From positions 1-44,389 of the forward strand of contig JASHNW010000110.1 in the NCBI GenBank assembly GCA_030041435.1: a stretch of 44,389 bases of DNA. The letters are read 5' to 3'. Below the pieces are notes generated by a model that was not told where the DNA came from, searched no databases, and saw only the letters and a program-made list of their open reading frames with translations. The DNA is from Acidobacteriaceae bacterium. GTDB taxonomy: Bacteria; Acidobacteriota; Terriglobia; Terriglobales; Acidobacteriaceae. Position numbers and translations under genes: made by a program. This document shows, in pieces, positions 34,586 to 41,585 of the stretch (the first letter of the stretch is position 1; each line of letters opens with the position of its first letter).

Positions 34586-34756
34586 ATGACGAGCACAGTC
34601 TGGAAATGCGAGCAGTACCGGGCCGGGCAGCGCACGAACAGGGTCGTCTTCGACTCGGAGCAGCAGGCGAGCGCGTTCGTGGCGCAGATGCGGCAGATGG
34701 AGCCGGATCTGATCTGGCGGATGGAGCCGGTCGAGGCGCGGATGGAGTGGAACTGA
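34586..34756 (+). CDS. Small hypothetical protein (56 residues)
   Basis: A short soluble protein, MTSTVWKCEQYRAG..., rich in Met, Gln, Glu and Trp near the C-terminus (QMEPDLIWRMEPVEARMEWN). It has an excellent ribosome site (AAGGAG, about 7 bases upstream), better than those of most genes here, which argues that it is translated. No family is recognised. It lies between the dnaK hairpin and the HigBA operator, on the same strand as dnaK. Confidence 0.6.
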   Translation: MTSTVWKCEQYRAGQRTNRVVFDSEQQASAFVAQMRQMEPDLIWRMEPVEARMEWN

Positions 34757-34783
34757 GGGGAAAAGGCAGCGTCAGGATCCGAG

Positions 34784-34810
34784 CACGTCTAACGTTGAAC
34801 GTTAAACGTG
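34784..34810. promoter_or_regulatory. 27-bp palindromic operator of the HigBA module
   Basis: The sequence centred on 34797 is CACGTCTAACGTT-G-AACGTTAAACGTG: 12 of 13 base pairs match, with a perfect 15-bp core TAACGTTGAACGTTA. It ends 13 bases before the toxin start, where a HigA dimer would bind to repress its own operon. TACGAT (34812-34817) follows as a possible -10 box six bases before the GTG, which would make the toxin mRNA leaderless. Confidence 0.75.
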
Positions 34811-34823
34811 CTACGATAAGCGG

Positions 34824-35102
34824 GTGATCCGGTCATTCGCCGACTCGGAAACCGAGCGGATCTTCCAGCGATTTCACAGTCGCCGATTCGCGGCTGTTGA
34901 ACGGGTTGCTTTTCGGAAGCTGCGACAGATCGAGACAGTTGAACGAATCGAAGAGCTTGCCGAACCTCCAGGTAACCGGCTGGAGAAGCTGCGGGGCGAT
35001 CGGGAGGGCCAATGGAGCATCCGGATCAACAACCAATGGCGGGTCTGCTTTGCATGGAGGGACGGAGATGCCTGGCAGGTTGAAATTGTCGACTACCACT
35101 AA
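34824..35102 (+). CDS. higB: HigB-type toxin (RelE/ParE superfamily mRNA interferase)
   Basis: A 92-residue toxin. 'SFADSETERIFQRFHSRRF' at the N-terminus, 'AFRKLRQIETVERIEELAEPPGNRLEKL' (in part) and 'WSIRINNQWRVCFAWRDGDAW' with the final VEIVDYH are the standard HigB pattern. The conserved RINxQWR(V/I)CF strand and the C-terminal DYH carry the catalytic region. HigB cleaves mRNA on translating ribosomes when HigA is lost. The start is a GTG with no clear ribosome site. The gene order, toxin before antitoxin, is that of higBA. The antitoxin gene follows after 13 bases. Confidence 0.92.
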   Translation: MIRSFADSETERIFQRFHSRRFAAVERVAFRKLRQIETVERIEELAEPPGNRLEKLRGDREGQWSIRINNQWRVCFAWRDGDAWQVEIVDYH

Positions 35103-35115
35103 ATCCGGCTCGAAA

Positions 35116-35439
35116 ATGCCTCCACTTCATCCTGGCGAGATGCTGCGCGAGGAATTCATGAAGCCGCTGGGGCTCTCTGCGAACGCCCTGGCGCTCGCGT
35201 TGCGGGTTCCCGTCACTCGCGTCTCGGAGATCGTCAACGAACGCCGTAGCATCACCGCCGACACGGCGCTCCGGCTGGCACGCTACTTCCGCATGTCCCC
35301 TGGATTCTGGCTCCGTCTGCAAACGCAGTATGATCTGGAAGTTGCCGAAGACCAGTTCGCGGCGGCGATTGAACAGGAGGTTCGGCCCGCGCCGCGCGAT
35401 GCCAAAACCGGGGAACTAAAACCAGCGGCGACAGCCTGA
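35116..35439 (+). CDS. higA: HigA-type antitoxin (XRE-family HTH)
   Basis: A 107-residue antitoxin and autorepressor. It starts MPPLHPGEMLREEFMKPLGL, the standard HigA opening. The helix-turn-helix spans about residues 20-60 (NALALALRVPVTRVSEIVNE, then RRSITADTALRLARYF). FWLRLQTQYDLEVAED is the C-terminal family motif. It neutralises HigB and should bind the palindrome at 34784-34810. An in-frame ATG at 35068 inside the toxin gene would lengthen it by 16 residues but is not needed by family comparison. It is followed 9 bases later by dnaJ. Confidence 0.93.
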   Translation: MPPLHPGEMLREEFMKPLGLSANALALALRVPVTRVSEIVNERRSITADTALRLARYFRMSPGFWLRLQTQYDLEVAEDQFAAAIEQEVRPAPRDAKTGELKPAATA

Positions 35440-35448
35440 TTGAGAGAC

Positions 35449-36624
35449 ATGCCACCGACCCAGCACAAGGACTATTACGCCACGATTGGCGTGAAAAAAA
35501 CGGCGACCTCGGACGAGATCCGGAAAGCTTTTCGCAAGTTGGCGCGGAAATATCATCCCGACGTGAATCCGGGCGATAAGAAGGCTGAGGAGAAGTTCAA
35601 GGAAATCTCCGAGGCCAACGATATTTTGAGCGACGAAAAGAAGCGCAAGATCTACGATCAGTTCGGGTTCTACTCGGACCAGATCGATCCCGCGGCGGCC
35701 GAGGCGGCGGCGCGGGCGGGGGCAGCGCAGGGCGCACACGGTCAGGGCGTTCCCTTCGACTTCGGAGGGTTCGATTTCTCGGAAGAGGCCCAGCCGGGAA
35801 GCGGTGGCGGGGGATGGGGCAGCTTCCGCGACGTCTTCTCGGGCATGTTCAGCCGGGAGCGGCAGGCGGCGCACGGGCCGCAGGCGGGCACGGATCTCGA
35901 ATACCAGGTGAACGTCGATTTCTGGACGGCGATTCGCGGGGGGACGGCGCGCCTCGAAATCCAGCGCCAGGAAGTTTGCCCCACGTGCCACGGCAAGGCG
36001 TCGACGGGCGGCTCGCAGACCTGTCCGGAATGCCATGGGAGCGGCCAGGTGACGCAGATGGGCGGGCGGATGAAGTTCAACATTGCGTGCCCGCGCTGCG
36101 GCGGCACGGGCAAGGTACAGAACGCGTGCCCGACCTGCCACGGCGAAGGCACGGTGTACAAGACGGAGCCGCTGGAGTTCCGCATCAAGCCGGGAACGCG
36201 CGACGGGCAGCGGATTCGCCTCGCGGGCAAGGGCAATGCTGGCGTGAACGGCGGCGCGCCCGGCGATTTGTACCTCATCATCCGCACCGGAACGCATCCG
36301 GTGTTCACGCGCCAGGGCGACGACATTTTGATCACGCTGCCGGTGACGGTGTCGGAAGCCGCGCTGGGCAGCCGCATCGAGGTGCCGACCATCGACGGGC
36401 GGGCGCAGCTGCGCATTCCGCCGGGCACGCAGAGCGGACAGAAGCTGAGGATGCGCGAGCGGGGCGTGCCGTCCGCGACGCGGGAGGGGATGCGCGGCGA
36501 CCAGATCGTGACCGTGGAAGTGTCGGTGCCGCAGGTGCGCGACGAGCGGTCGCGCGAGATTCTGCGCGAATTCGCCAAACTGAATCCCGACGATCCGCGG
36601 GAAGCGATTTGGGCGAAAGTATAG
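35449..36624 (+). CDS. dnaJ: Chaperone protein DnaJ (type I Hsp40)
   Basis: A 391-residue co-chaperone. The J domain is residues 1-75 with the HPD triad at 36-38 (KYHPDVNPG). A Gly/Phe-rich region follows (VPFDFGGFDFSEEAQPGSGG). The zinc-binding domain lies at about 177-234 with four CxxCxG repeats (CPTCHGKA, CPECHGSG, CPRCGGTG, CPTCHGEG). Substrate-binding beta domains (LEFRIKPGTRDGQRIRLAGK, ILITLPVTVSEAALG) complete the chain. It stimulates DnaK ATPase. The ATG with GAGAG just upstream is chosen over the TTG at 35440. The first zinc repeat ends KA rather than GxG. Confidence 0.94.
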   Translation: MPPTQHKDYYATIGVKKTATSDEIRKAFRKLARKYHPDVNPGDKKAEEKFKEISEANDILSDEKKRKIYDQFGFYSDQIDPAAAEAAARAGAAQGAHGQGVPFDFGGFDFSEEAQPGSGGGGWGSFRDVFSGMFSRERQAAHGPQAGTDLEYQVNVDFWTAIRGGTARLEIQRQEVCPTCHGKASTGGSQTCPECHGSGQVTQMGGRMKFNIACPRCGGTGKVQNACPTCHGEGTVYKTEPLEFRIKPGTRDGQRIRLAGKGNAGVNGGAPGDLYLIIRTGTHPVFTRQGDDILITLPVTVSEAALGSRIEVPTIDGRAQLRIPPGTQSGQKLRMRERGVPSATREGMRGDQIVTVEVSVPQVRDERSREILREFAKLNPDDPREAIWAKV

Positions 36625-36626
36625 CT

Positions 36627-37148
36627 GTGATCCGGCTCGAAACCCAGCGGCTCGTGCTGCGCGAACTGACTGCGGAAGACGCTCCGGCGCTGCACGCCGT
36701 GTGGGGCGATGCGGAGACGATGCGCTGGTATCCGCGGCCGTACACGCTCGAGGAAACCGGGGAGCGCATCGCCCGATACAGGGCGTTGTATGCTTCCGGG
36801 GCCGGGCTGCTGGGCGTAGTGCTGCGGGAGTCGGGCGAACTGATCGGCGACTGCGGCCTGACGTGGCAGGACGTAAAGGGCGTGCAGGAGCCGGAGATCG
36901 GCTACCACGTGCGGCGGGACTTTTGGAAACAGGGTCTGGCGACGGAGGCGGCGCGCGCGGTACGCGACTATGCGTTGGCGGCGCTGGGCTGCGATCACGT
37001 GATTTCGCTGATTCGCCCGGAGAATCTGCCCTCGCGCCGTGTCGCCGAGAAGAATGGGCTCACGCTCGACCGGGTGATTTTCTGGCGCGGGTACGAGCAC
37101 TGCGTGTACCGGCTGGCGAAGGCGGACGCGCCGGCGCCTTCGCGATGA
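36627..37148 (+). CDS. GNAT-family N-acetyltransferase (RimJ/RimL-like)
   Basis: A 173-residue acetyltransferase that uses acetyl-CoA. 'IRLETQRLVLRELTAEDAPAL' at the start, IGDCGLTWQDV, EIGYHVRRDFWKQGLATEAA (motif A, with the Q/RxxGxA-type CoA-binding turn) and 'SLIRPENLPSRRVAEKNGL' are typical of the RimJ/RimL/Acetyltransf_3 group, which act on ribosomal proteins, amino acids or antibiotics. The substrate is unknown. It starts at a GTG two bases after the dnaJ stop and overlaps the glycosylase gene by four bases (ATGA), so the three genes are probably one transcript. Confidence 0.9.
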   Translation: MIRLETQRLVLRELTAEDAPALHAVWGDAETMRWYPRPYTLEETGERIARYRALYASGAGLLGVVLRESGELIGDCGLTWQDVKGVQEPEIGYHVRRDFWKQGLATEAARAVRDYALAALGCDHVISLIRPENLPSRRVAEKNGLTLDRVIFWRGYEHCVYRLAKADAPAPSR

Positions 37149-37738
37149 ACAAGACGGTTCCGCGGGCGTTTTATCTCGACCCGCCGGAGGTGGTGGCGCG
37201 GCGGCTGCTGGGCAAGCTGCTGGTGCGGCGCTATGAGGGCCAGCGGCTGGTGGGGCGCATCGTGGAAACCGAGGCGTACTGCGGGGTGAACGATCCGGCG
37301 GCGCACACGTTTGCCGGCATAACCGAGCGCAATGCGGTGCTGTTCGGGCCGCCCGGAGTGGCGTACGTTTACTTCATCTACGGCATGCATTATTGCCTGA
37401 ATTTTTCCTGTGAGCCGGACGGACAAGCCGGCGGCGTACTGTTGCGCGCGCTGGAGCCGCTGGAAGGGCTGGCGACGATGGCCAAACTGCGCGGGCTGGC
37501 GGCGGACACGAATCCACGGTTGCTGACCTCGGGACCGGGAAGGCTGTGCGAGGCGCTGGGCGTAACGCGCAGGACGCACAATGGACTCGACGTGACGAAC
37601 CGGCGATCGGGATTGCACGTCGAGGACGACGGCTTCGCGCCGGAGCGAATTGCGACGACTGCGCGCGTGGGAATTCGCAAGGCAGCGGAGCGGCCGCTGC
37701 GCTTCTCGATCGCGGGCAACCGCTTCGTCTCGCGATGA
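37145..37738 (+). CDS. 3-methyladenine DNA glycosylase (AAG/MPG family)
   Basis: A 197-residue base-excision-repair enzyme that removes alkylated purines. Family motifs: ARRLLGKLLVRR, VGRIVETEAYCGVNDPAAH (catalytic Glu in ETEAY), FGPPGVAYVYFIYGMHYCLN (the tyrosine-rich intercalating region), GGVLLRALEPLEG, and LTSGPGRLCEALGV. The length agrees with bacterial members. It overlaps the GNAT gene by four bases. Unusually for a repair gene it ends a chaperone transcript, which may simply be readthrough. Confidence 0.94.
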   Translation: MNKTVPRAFYLDPPEVVARRLLGKLLVRRYEGQRLVGRIVETEAYCGVNDPAAHTFAGITERNAVLFGPPGVAYVYFIYGMHYCLNFSCEPDGQAGGVLLRALEPLEGLATMAKLRGLAADTNPRLLTSGPGRLCEALGVTRRTHNGLDVTNRRSGLHVEDDGFAPERIATTARVGIRKAAERPLRFSIAGNRFVSR

Positions 37739-37837
37739 ATTGTTTGTCACAGGGCCGGGCCGCTCAGGGCGGCGTTGTGTAAGATGAGCCCAGGATTGTT
37801 CGCTGTCGAATCTCCACCCCAGGAAGTTTAGAGACAG

Positions 37838-38362
37838 ATGCAGAGCAGGTTGTTTGCCGCCACGGTCCTTGCCTTGTCCTTTGCGTTCGCCACGCAGCCC
37901 ATGTTCAGCCAGGAAGCAGCGGCAGGTCCCGACGGATCGGATGCAGGGCAGAGCCAGGCAGCGCGGCCGCGGCGTCCGCTGCCCAAACCGACCAATCTGA
38001 AGGTGCTGCCGAAGGACATCGCGCCGGAAGAGCTGATCCACATCATGCGCGGCTATGCGGGCGCGCTGGGCGTGGAGTGCAGCTTCTGTCACGCGCCGGG
38101 GCCGAAACCCCACCGGCTGGATTTTGCCTCGGATGCGAAACCGGACAAGAACATCGCGCGGATCATGATCCAGATGACGGAGACGATCAACGGCCAGTAC
38201 ATGGCGCAGGTGCACGATCCGGATGCGATGCCGGCGGACAAGCACGTGACCTGCGGGACGTGCCATCGCGGGCACTCGATGCCGGAGCACTTTGTGCCGC
38301 CGCCGGAGGCGCATCACGGGCCGCCGACAGGCGCACCGCCGGGCGGAGCGCAGCCGCAGTAG
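37838..38362 (+). CDS. Periplasmic di-haem c-type cytochrome, reaction-centre cytochrome-like
   Basis: A 174-residue exported protein with a signal peptide (MQSRLFAATVLALSFAFATQ, cleavage near MFSQ) and two haem-attachment motifs, CSFCH (Cys81, Cys84, His85) and CGTCH (Cys139, Cys142, His143). 'NLKVLPKDIAPEELIHIMRG' matches the photosynthetic-reaction-centre cytochrome c subunit family (PF02276), of which non-phototrophic Acidobacteria carry many short members. It is likely an electron carrier, partner unknown. The Pro/His-rich tail (PPPEAHHGPP) could bind metal. AGGAAG precedes the ATG. It converges on panC with a 9-base gap. Confidence 0.9.
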   Translation: MQSRLFAATVLALSFAFATQPMFSQEAAAGPDGSDAGQSQAARPRRPLPKPTNLKVLPKDIAPEELIHIMRGYAGALGVECSFCHAPGPKPHRLDFASDAKPDKNIARIMIQMTETINGQYMAQVHDPDAMPADKHVTCGTCHRGHSMPEHFVPPPEAHHGPPTGAPPGGAQPQ

Positions 38363-38371
38363 GCTCGGCCG

Positions 38372-39220
38372 TCAGCGGGACGGAATCAGCACATTGTCGA
38401 TGAGGCGGGCGGGGCCGACGTGGGCGGCGATGGCGACGAGCGCGCCGCGCTCGACATCCGGCAGGTCTGCGAGCGTGTCGGGATCGACGATGCGGAGGTA
38501 ATCGAGGCGCACGTCGGGCTCGTCGGCGAGGACGGCCAGGCCGGAGTCGATGAGCTCGGCTGCGTCGATGGCGCCGGCTGCGGCGCGGCTCTGGATGTGG
38601 CGCAGGACGCGGTCGAGAATGAGCGCGCTGCGGCGATCCTGGGGCGAGAGATAGCGGTTGCGGGAGCTCATGGCGAGGCCATCGGGCTCGCGCACGATGG
38701 GGCAGACGACCAGTTCCACATTGAAATTGAGATCGCGGACCATGCGGCGCAGCACGGCGACCTGAGCAGCGTCCTTTTGTCCGAAGAAGGCCTTGCCGGG
38801 CGCGACGATGTTGAAGAGCTTGGCGACGACGGTGGCGACGCCTCGAAAATGACCTGGCCGGGACTGGCCGTCGAGGCGGGCGGAGATTTGCTCGACCTCG
38901 ACAACGGTGGTTGCGTCTTGCGCGTACATTTCGCCCGGCTGCGGGGCAAAGAGGAGGTCGACATTTTCGGCCTGGAGCAGGGCGCAGTCGGCGTCGAAAG
39001 TGCGGGGATATTTGCTGAAGTCCTCGTTGGGGCCGAACTGGGTGGGGTTGACGAAGATGGTCACGACGACGGCGTCGCAGGCGGCACGTGCGGCGCGGAC
39101 GAGGGAGAGATGGCCCCGGTGGAGCGCGCCCATGGTGGGGACGAGGGCGACGGTCTTGTTCGCGGCGCGCAGGGCGGCGATGGCGGCGCGGGCTTCGGCG
39201 ATGGTGCGGGCGATCTGCAT
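38372..39220 (-). CDS. panC: Pantoate--beta-alanine ligase PanC
   Basis: A 282-residue enzyme that joins pantoate and beta-alanine with ATP in the last step of pantothenate synthesis. Motifs: VPTMGALHRGHLSLV (the HIGH-like ATP site), TIFVNPTQFGPNEDFSKYPR, GHFRGVATVVAKLFNIV, AFFGQKDAAQ, and AMSSRNRYLS (the KMSKS equivalent). The start overlaps the panB stop by one base (TGATG), so the two are translationally coupled. Confidence 0.97.
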   Translation of the reverse strand: MQIARTIAEARAAIAALRAANKTVALVPTMGALHRGHLSLVRAARAACDAVVVTIFVNPTQFGPNEDFSKYPRTFDADCALLQAENVDLLFAPQPGEMYAQDATTVVEVEQISARLDGQSRPGHFRGVATVVAKLFNIVAPGKAFFGQKDAAQVAVLRRMVRDLNFNVELVVCPIVREPDGLAMSSRNRYLSPQDRRSALILDRVLRHIQSRAAAGAIDAAELIDSGLAVLADEPDVRLDYLRIVDPDTLADLPDVERGALVAIAAHVGPARLIDNVLIPSR

Positions 39221-40119
39221 CAGGCGCGGCGGGGAATGGCCGGAACCGCCAGCGCAGCTGCGGCTTCCTTCGCCAGGTGATAACTCTCGCTGTCGCTGGG
39301 GAAGGCGCGGTCTTCCACGTCGCGGCGGTAGCCTTCGACGGCGGTGCGGAAGAGAGCGGCGGCATCGCCGTACTGGCGGGCGAATTTGGCGGGCGGCGAG
39401 AAGCTCAGGTTCACCAGGTCGTGGAAGACAAGGATCTGGCCGTCGCAGTCGGGGCCGGCGCCGATGCCGATGGTGGGAATGCCGATTTCCGAGGTGATGC
39501 GCGCGGCGACTTCGCGGGGCATGCCTTCGAGGACGATCATGGCGGCGCCGGCGGACTCGAGGGTGTGCGCGTCGTGGAGCAGCTCGCCGATGGCGGCGGC
39601 GGTTTTGCCCTGGACCTTGTAGCCGCCCATGCGATGGACGGACTGCGGCGTGAGGCCGAGGTGGCCGATGACGGGGATTTCGGCAGCTGTGAGGCGCTCG
39701 ACCAGCTCGATGCGGGCGGCGCCGCCTTCGACTTTGACGGCCTGCGCGCCGGCTTCCTTAACGAAGCGGACGGCGTTGGCCACGCCTTCGGCGACGCTCG
39801 ACTGGTAGGAGCCGAAGGGCATATCCGCGGCGACGATGGCGCGGCGGACGGCGCGGCGCACGGCGCGGGTGTGGTGCAGCATCTCGTCCACGGTGACGGG
39901 CAGCGTGGTGTCGTAGCCCATGACGACCATGGCGAGGGAGTCGCCGACGAGGATAAGGTCGACGCCAGCCTCATCGACCAGGCGCGCGGTGGCGTAGTCG
40001 TAGGCGGTGAGGGCGACGATGGGACGGCCCGCTTCTTTTTTCTGCTGCAATGTCTGGAAGGTGACCGGAACCGGCGCGGATGCCGGCACATCGGAACTGC
40101 GGAAGTGCGGAATGCTCAT
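39220..40119 (-). CDS. panB: 3-methyl-2-oxobutanoate hydroxymethyltransferase PanB
   Basis: A 299-residue TIM-barrel enzyme that makes ketopantoate from 2-oxoisovalerate and methylene-tetrahydrofolate, the first committed step to pantothenate. Motifs: ALTAYDYATARLVDEAGVD, ILVGDSLAMVVMGYDTTLPV (magnesium-binding Asp), ADMPFGSY, 'VKVEGGAARIELVERLTAAE', GHLGLTPQSVHRMGGYKVQG, IVLEGMP and IGIGAGPDCDGQILVFHD. The ATG at 40117-40119 has GGAG six bases upstream. It is the first gene of panBC. Confidence 0.97.
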   Translation of the reverse strand: MSIPHFRSSDVPASAPVPVTFQTLQQKKEAGRPIVALTAYDYATARLVDEAGVDLILVGDSLAMVVMGYDTTLPVTVDEMLHHTRAVRRAVRRAIVAADMPFGSYQSSVAEGVANAVRFVKEAGAQAVKVEGGAARIELVERLTAAEIPVIGHLGLTPQSVHRMGGYKVQGKTAAAIGELLHDAHTLESAGAAMIVLEGMPREVAARITSEIGIPTIGIGAGPDCDGQILVFHDLVNLSFSPPAKFARQYGDAAALFRTAVEGYRRDVEDRAFPSDSESYHLAKEAAAALAVPAIPRRA

Positions 40120-40372
40120 GATGTCTCCAGTGCGGCTCCTCCCTGGGGCAGAGGATGCCACCCGAACCCAAGATCAGACGATACGCCTGGCCACCCCGCG
40201 GAGCAAGCTCCGCCTGTTACTTTGGCTTCAGGGGCAAACCCTTGACAAATCTTGAAGAGATGGCGAAAGGCGTTGACGGCAGAGGGTGCGGAGAGGACAG
40301 AGGGGGGCGACCTTGTGAGGGAAGGGGGGCACCACGGAAGGCGCAGAGAGGACAGAGGCGGCGGGCCCCTTG
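40120..40372. other. Intergenic region between panB and the Rhs fragment
   Basis: About 250 bases with no supportable gene. It should hold the panBC promoter on the minus strand. The right part is the purine-rich repeat described separately. The plus-strand frame that runs through it into the Rhs fragment is not Rhs-like before about 40450. Confidence 0.4.
40283..40362. repeat. Purine-rich dispersed repeat of the GCRGAGAGGACAGAGG type
   Basis: Two near-identical segments (GCGGAGAGGACAGAGG near 40288 and GCAGAGAGGACAGAGG near 40343) lie in an almost pure purine stretch that also holds ACCACGGAAGGCGCAGAG. It resembles the widespread environmental-genome repeat built of CGCAGAG and GACAGAG units. 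Rhs homology starts abruptly at its right edge. Confidence 0.55.
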
Positions 40373-40462
40373 TGGGGTTACATCTACGACGGCGAGGGAA
40401 ACCAAGTGGCGAAAGGCTCTCTTGCAAGCTGGCCAACCAACAATGTATGCCCCGGCGCAGTC
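40373..40462 (+). pseudogene. 5' piece of the Rhs fragment in a different frame
   Basis: Read in the frame beginning at 40373 the DNA encodes WGYIYDGEGNQVAKGSLASW, a typical Rhs/YD-repeat segment that normally precedes the 'TTEYVLGLGGEQLTE' segment. The latter lies in another frame downstream, so a frameshift has occurred at roughly 40440-40470. Upstream of 40373 the Rhs homology ends abruptly in repeat DNA, so the long N-terminal YD-repeat barrel is missing. Confidence 0.6.
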
Positions 40463-41585
40463 GCAGATCACGGTCACGACGGAGTATGTGCTCGGTCTGG
40501 GAGGAGAGCAGCTGACGGAGATCAACGGCTCCAACCAGTGGCAGCACACGAACGTGTTTGCGGGAGGGGCGCTGCTGGCGACCTACACCAACTCGCAGAA
40601 CGGCTACGATACGGTATTTGCGCTGACTGACTGGCAGGGGACGAAGCGGGCCGAGGACAGTGCGGATGGATGCCTGATGGGATGGTCGAGCCTGCCCTAC
40701 GGCAATACCAGCGGCAGCAACTCGAATCCGACGCCTGTATCGATTGACAGCGCCGCGCAATGCAGCGTCGATGCCACGGAGCACCATTACACGAGCAAGA
40801 TCCACGACTCGGAGACGGGCAACGACGACTTCGGGGCACGGTATTACGCCAGCACGGCAGCGCGCTGGCTCAGCCCGGACTGGGCAGCGGCAGCGGAGGC
40901 CGTCCCCTATGCCACCTACGCCAGTCCGCAGACGCTGAACCTGTATGGATTCGTGGGGAACAATCCGCTAAGCAAGGTGGACCCGGATGGACATGACCCG
41001 CGGGAGTGGAACGGGCTCAGCCCCGGAGCTACAGACTTCAACATGGTGGGCACGTACGGAGGTGGACCGGTAGGCGCGGATTCGGCTTCACCGAATGATG
41101 GCGACTGGAATCCCTACCAGGCGCCGCCAACGCAAAGCAATCAGGCCCAACAGCAGAACTCGAATTCGACGACCACGCCTGCTTCACAACAGGGTCACTT
41201 TGAGTATGACCAAAAGACCGGTCAAATGACGCATGTGCTTCCTGATGGCTCGCGTGTCGCAGTCGGAACTGGATACTCGGGAAAAGGCGATGGTCTAAAT
41301 AATCCGTCAGAGCAGTACACGCCCAACACCGGACCCATTCCGCAGGGCACGTACACCATCGAAAAGCAGCGAGACAATGTCACCGGAGCGGGTCACAAAC
41401 TTCCCGGCTCTATGCGTTTGGATCCAACTTCCGATACCGACACTCACGGTAGGGCTGGATTCTTAATCCACGGAGATAACTCTCGCGGCGATCATTCGGC
41501 CTCAAACGGCTGCATTATTCTTGCTCGGCCCGCACGAAATGTCATCGGAGGAAGCAGCGATCACATATTGGTGGTGGAGCCATGA
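40443..41585 (+). CDS. Orphan Rhs tip with C-terminal Tlde1-like L,D-transpeptidase toxin
   Basis: 380 residues from the ATG at 40443. The first half is the end of an Rhs protein: YVLGLGGEQLTEINGSNQWQ, HTNVFAGGALLATY, then the core 'YTSKIHDSETGNDDFGARYY' and LNLYGFVGNNPLSKVDPDGH. After this core boundary (about 41000) comes a Gln/Asn/Ser-rich linker and, from about 41196, a domain of the Tlde1/DUF2778 type: 'PNTGPIPQGTYTIEKQ', then IHGD (His343) and SNGCII (Ser354, Cys357). The His...S-x-G-C pair is the L,D-transpeptidase active site, which in Tlde1 attacks peptidoglycan tetrapeptides in the periplasm of rivals. No secretion signal or Rhs barrel remains, so how it would be delivered is unclear. 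The stop overlaps the next gene by four bases (ATGA). Confidence 0.75.
   Translation: MYAPAQSQITVTTEYVLGLGGEQLTEINGSNQWQHTNVFAGGALLATYTNSQNGYDTVFALTDWQGTKRAEDSADGCLMGWSSLPYGNTSGSNSNPTPVSIDSAAQCSVDATEHHYTSKIHDSETGNDDFGARYYASTAARWLSPDWAAAAEAVPYATYASPQTLNLYGFVGNNPLSKVDPDGHDPREWNGLSPGATDFNMVGTYGGGPVGADSASPNDGDWNPYQAPPTQSNQAQQQNSNSTTTPASQQGHFEYDQKTGQMTHVLPDGSRVAVGTGYSGKGDGLNNPSEQYTPNTGPIPQGTYTIEKQRDNVTGAGHKLPGSMRLDPTSDTDTHGRAGFLIHGDNSRGDHSASNGCIILARPARNVIGGSSDHILVVEP

Noticed and set aside
40155-40442. N-terminal part of the open frame leading into the Rhs fragment
   Set aside because: It runs through repeat DNA and is not Rhs-like. The true Rhs segment for this stretch lies in another frame.
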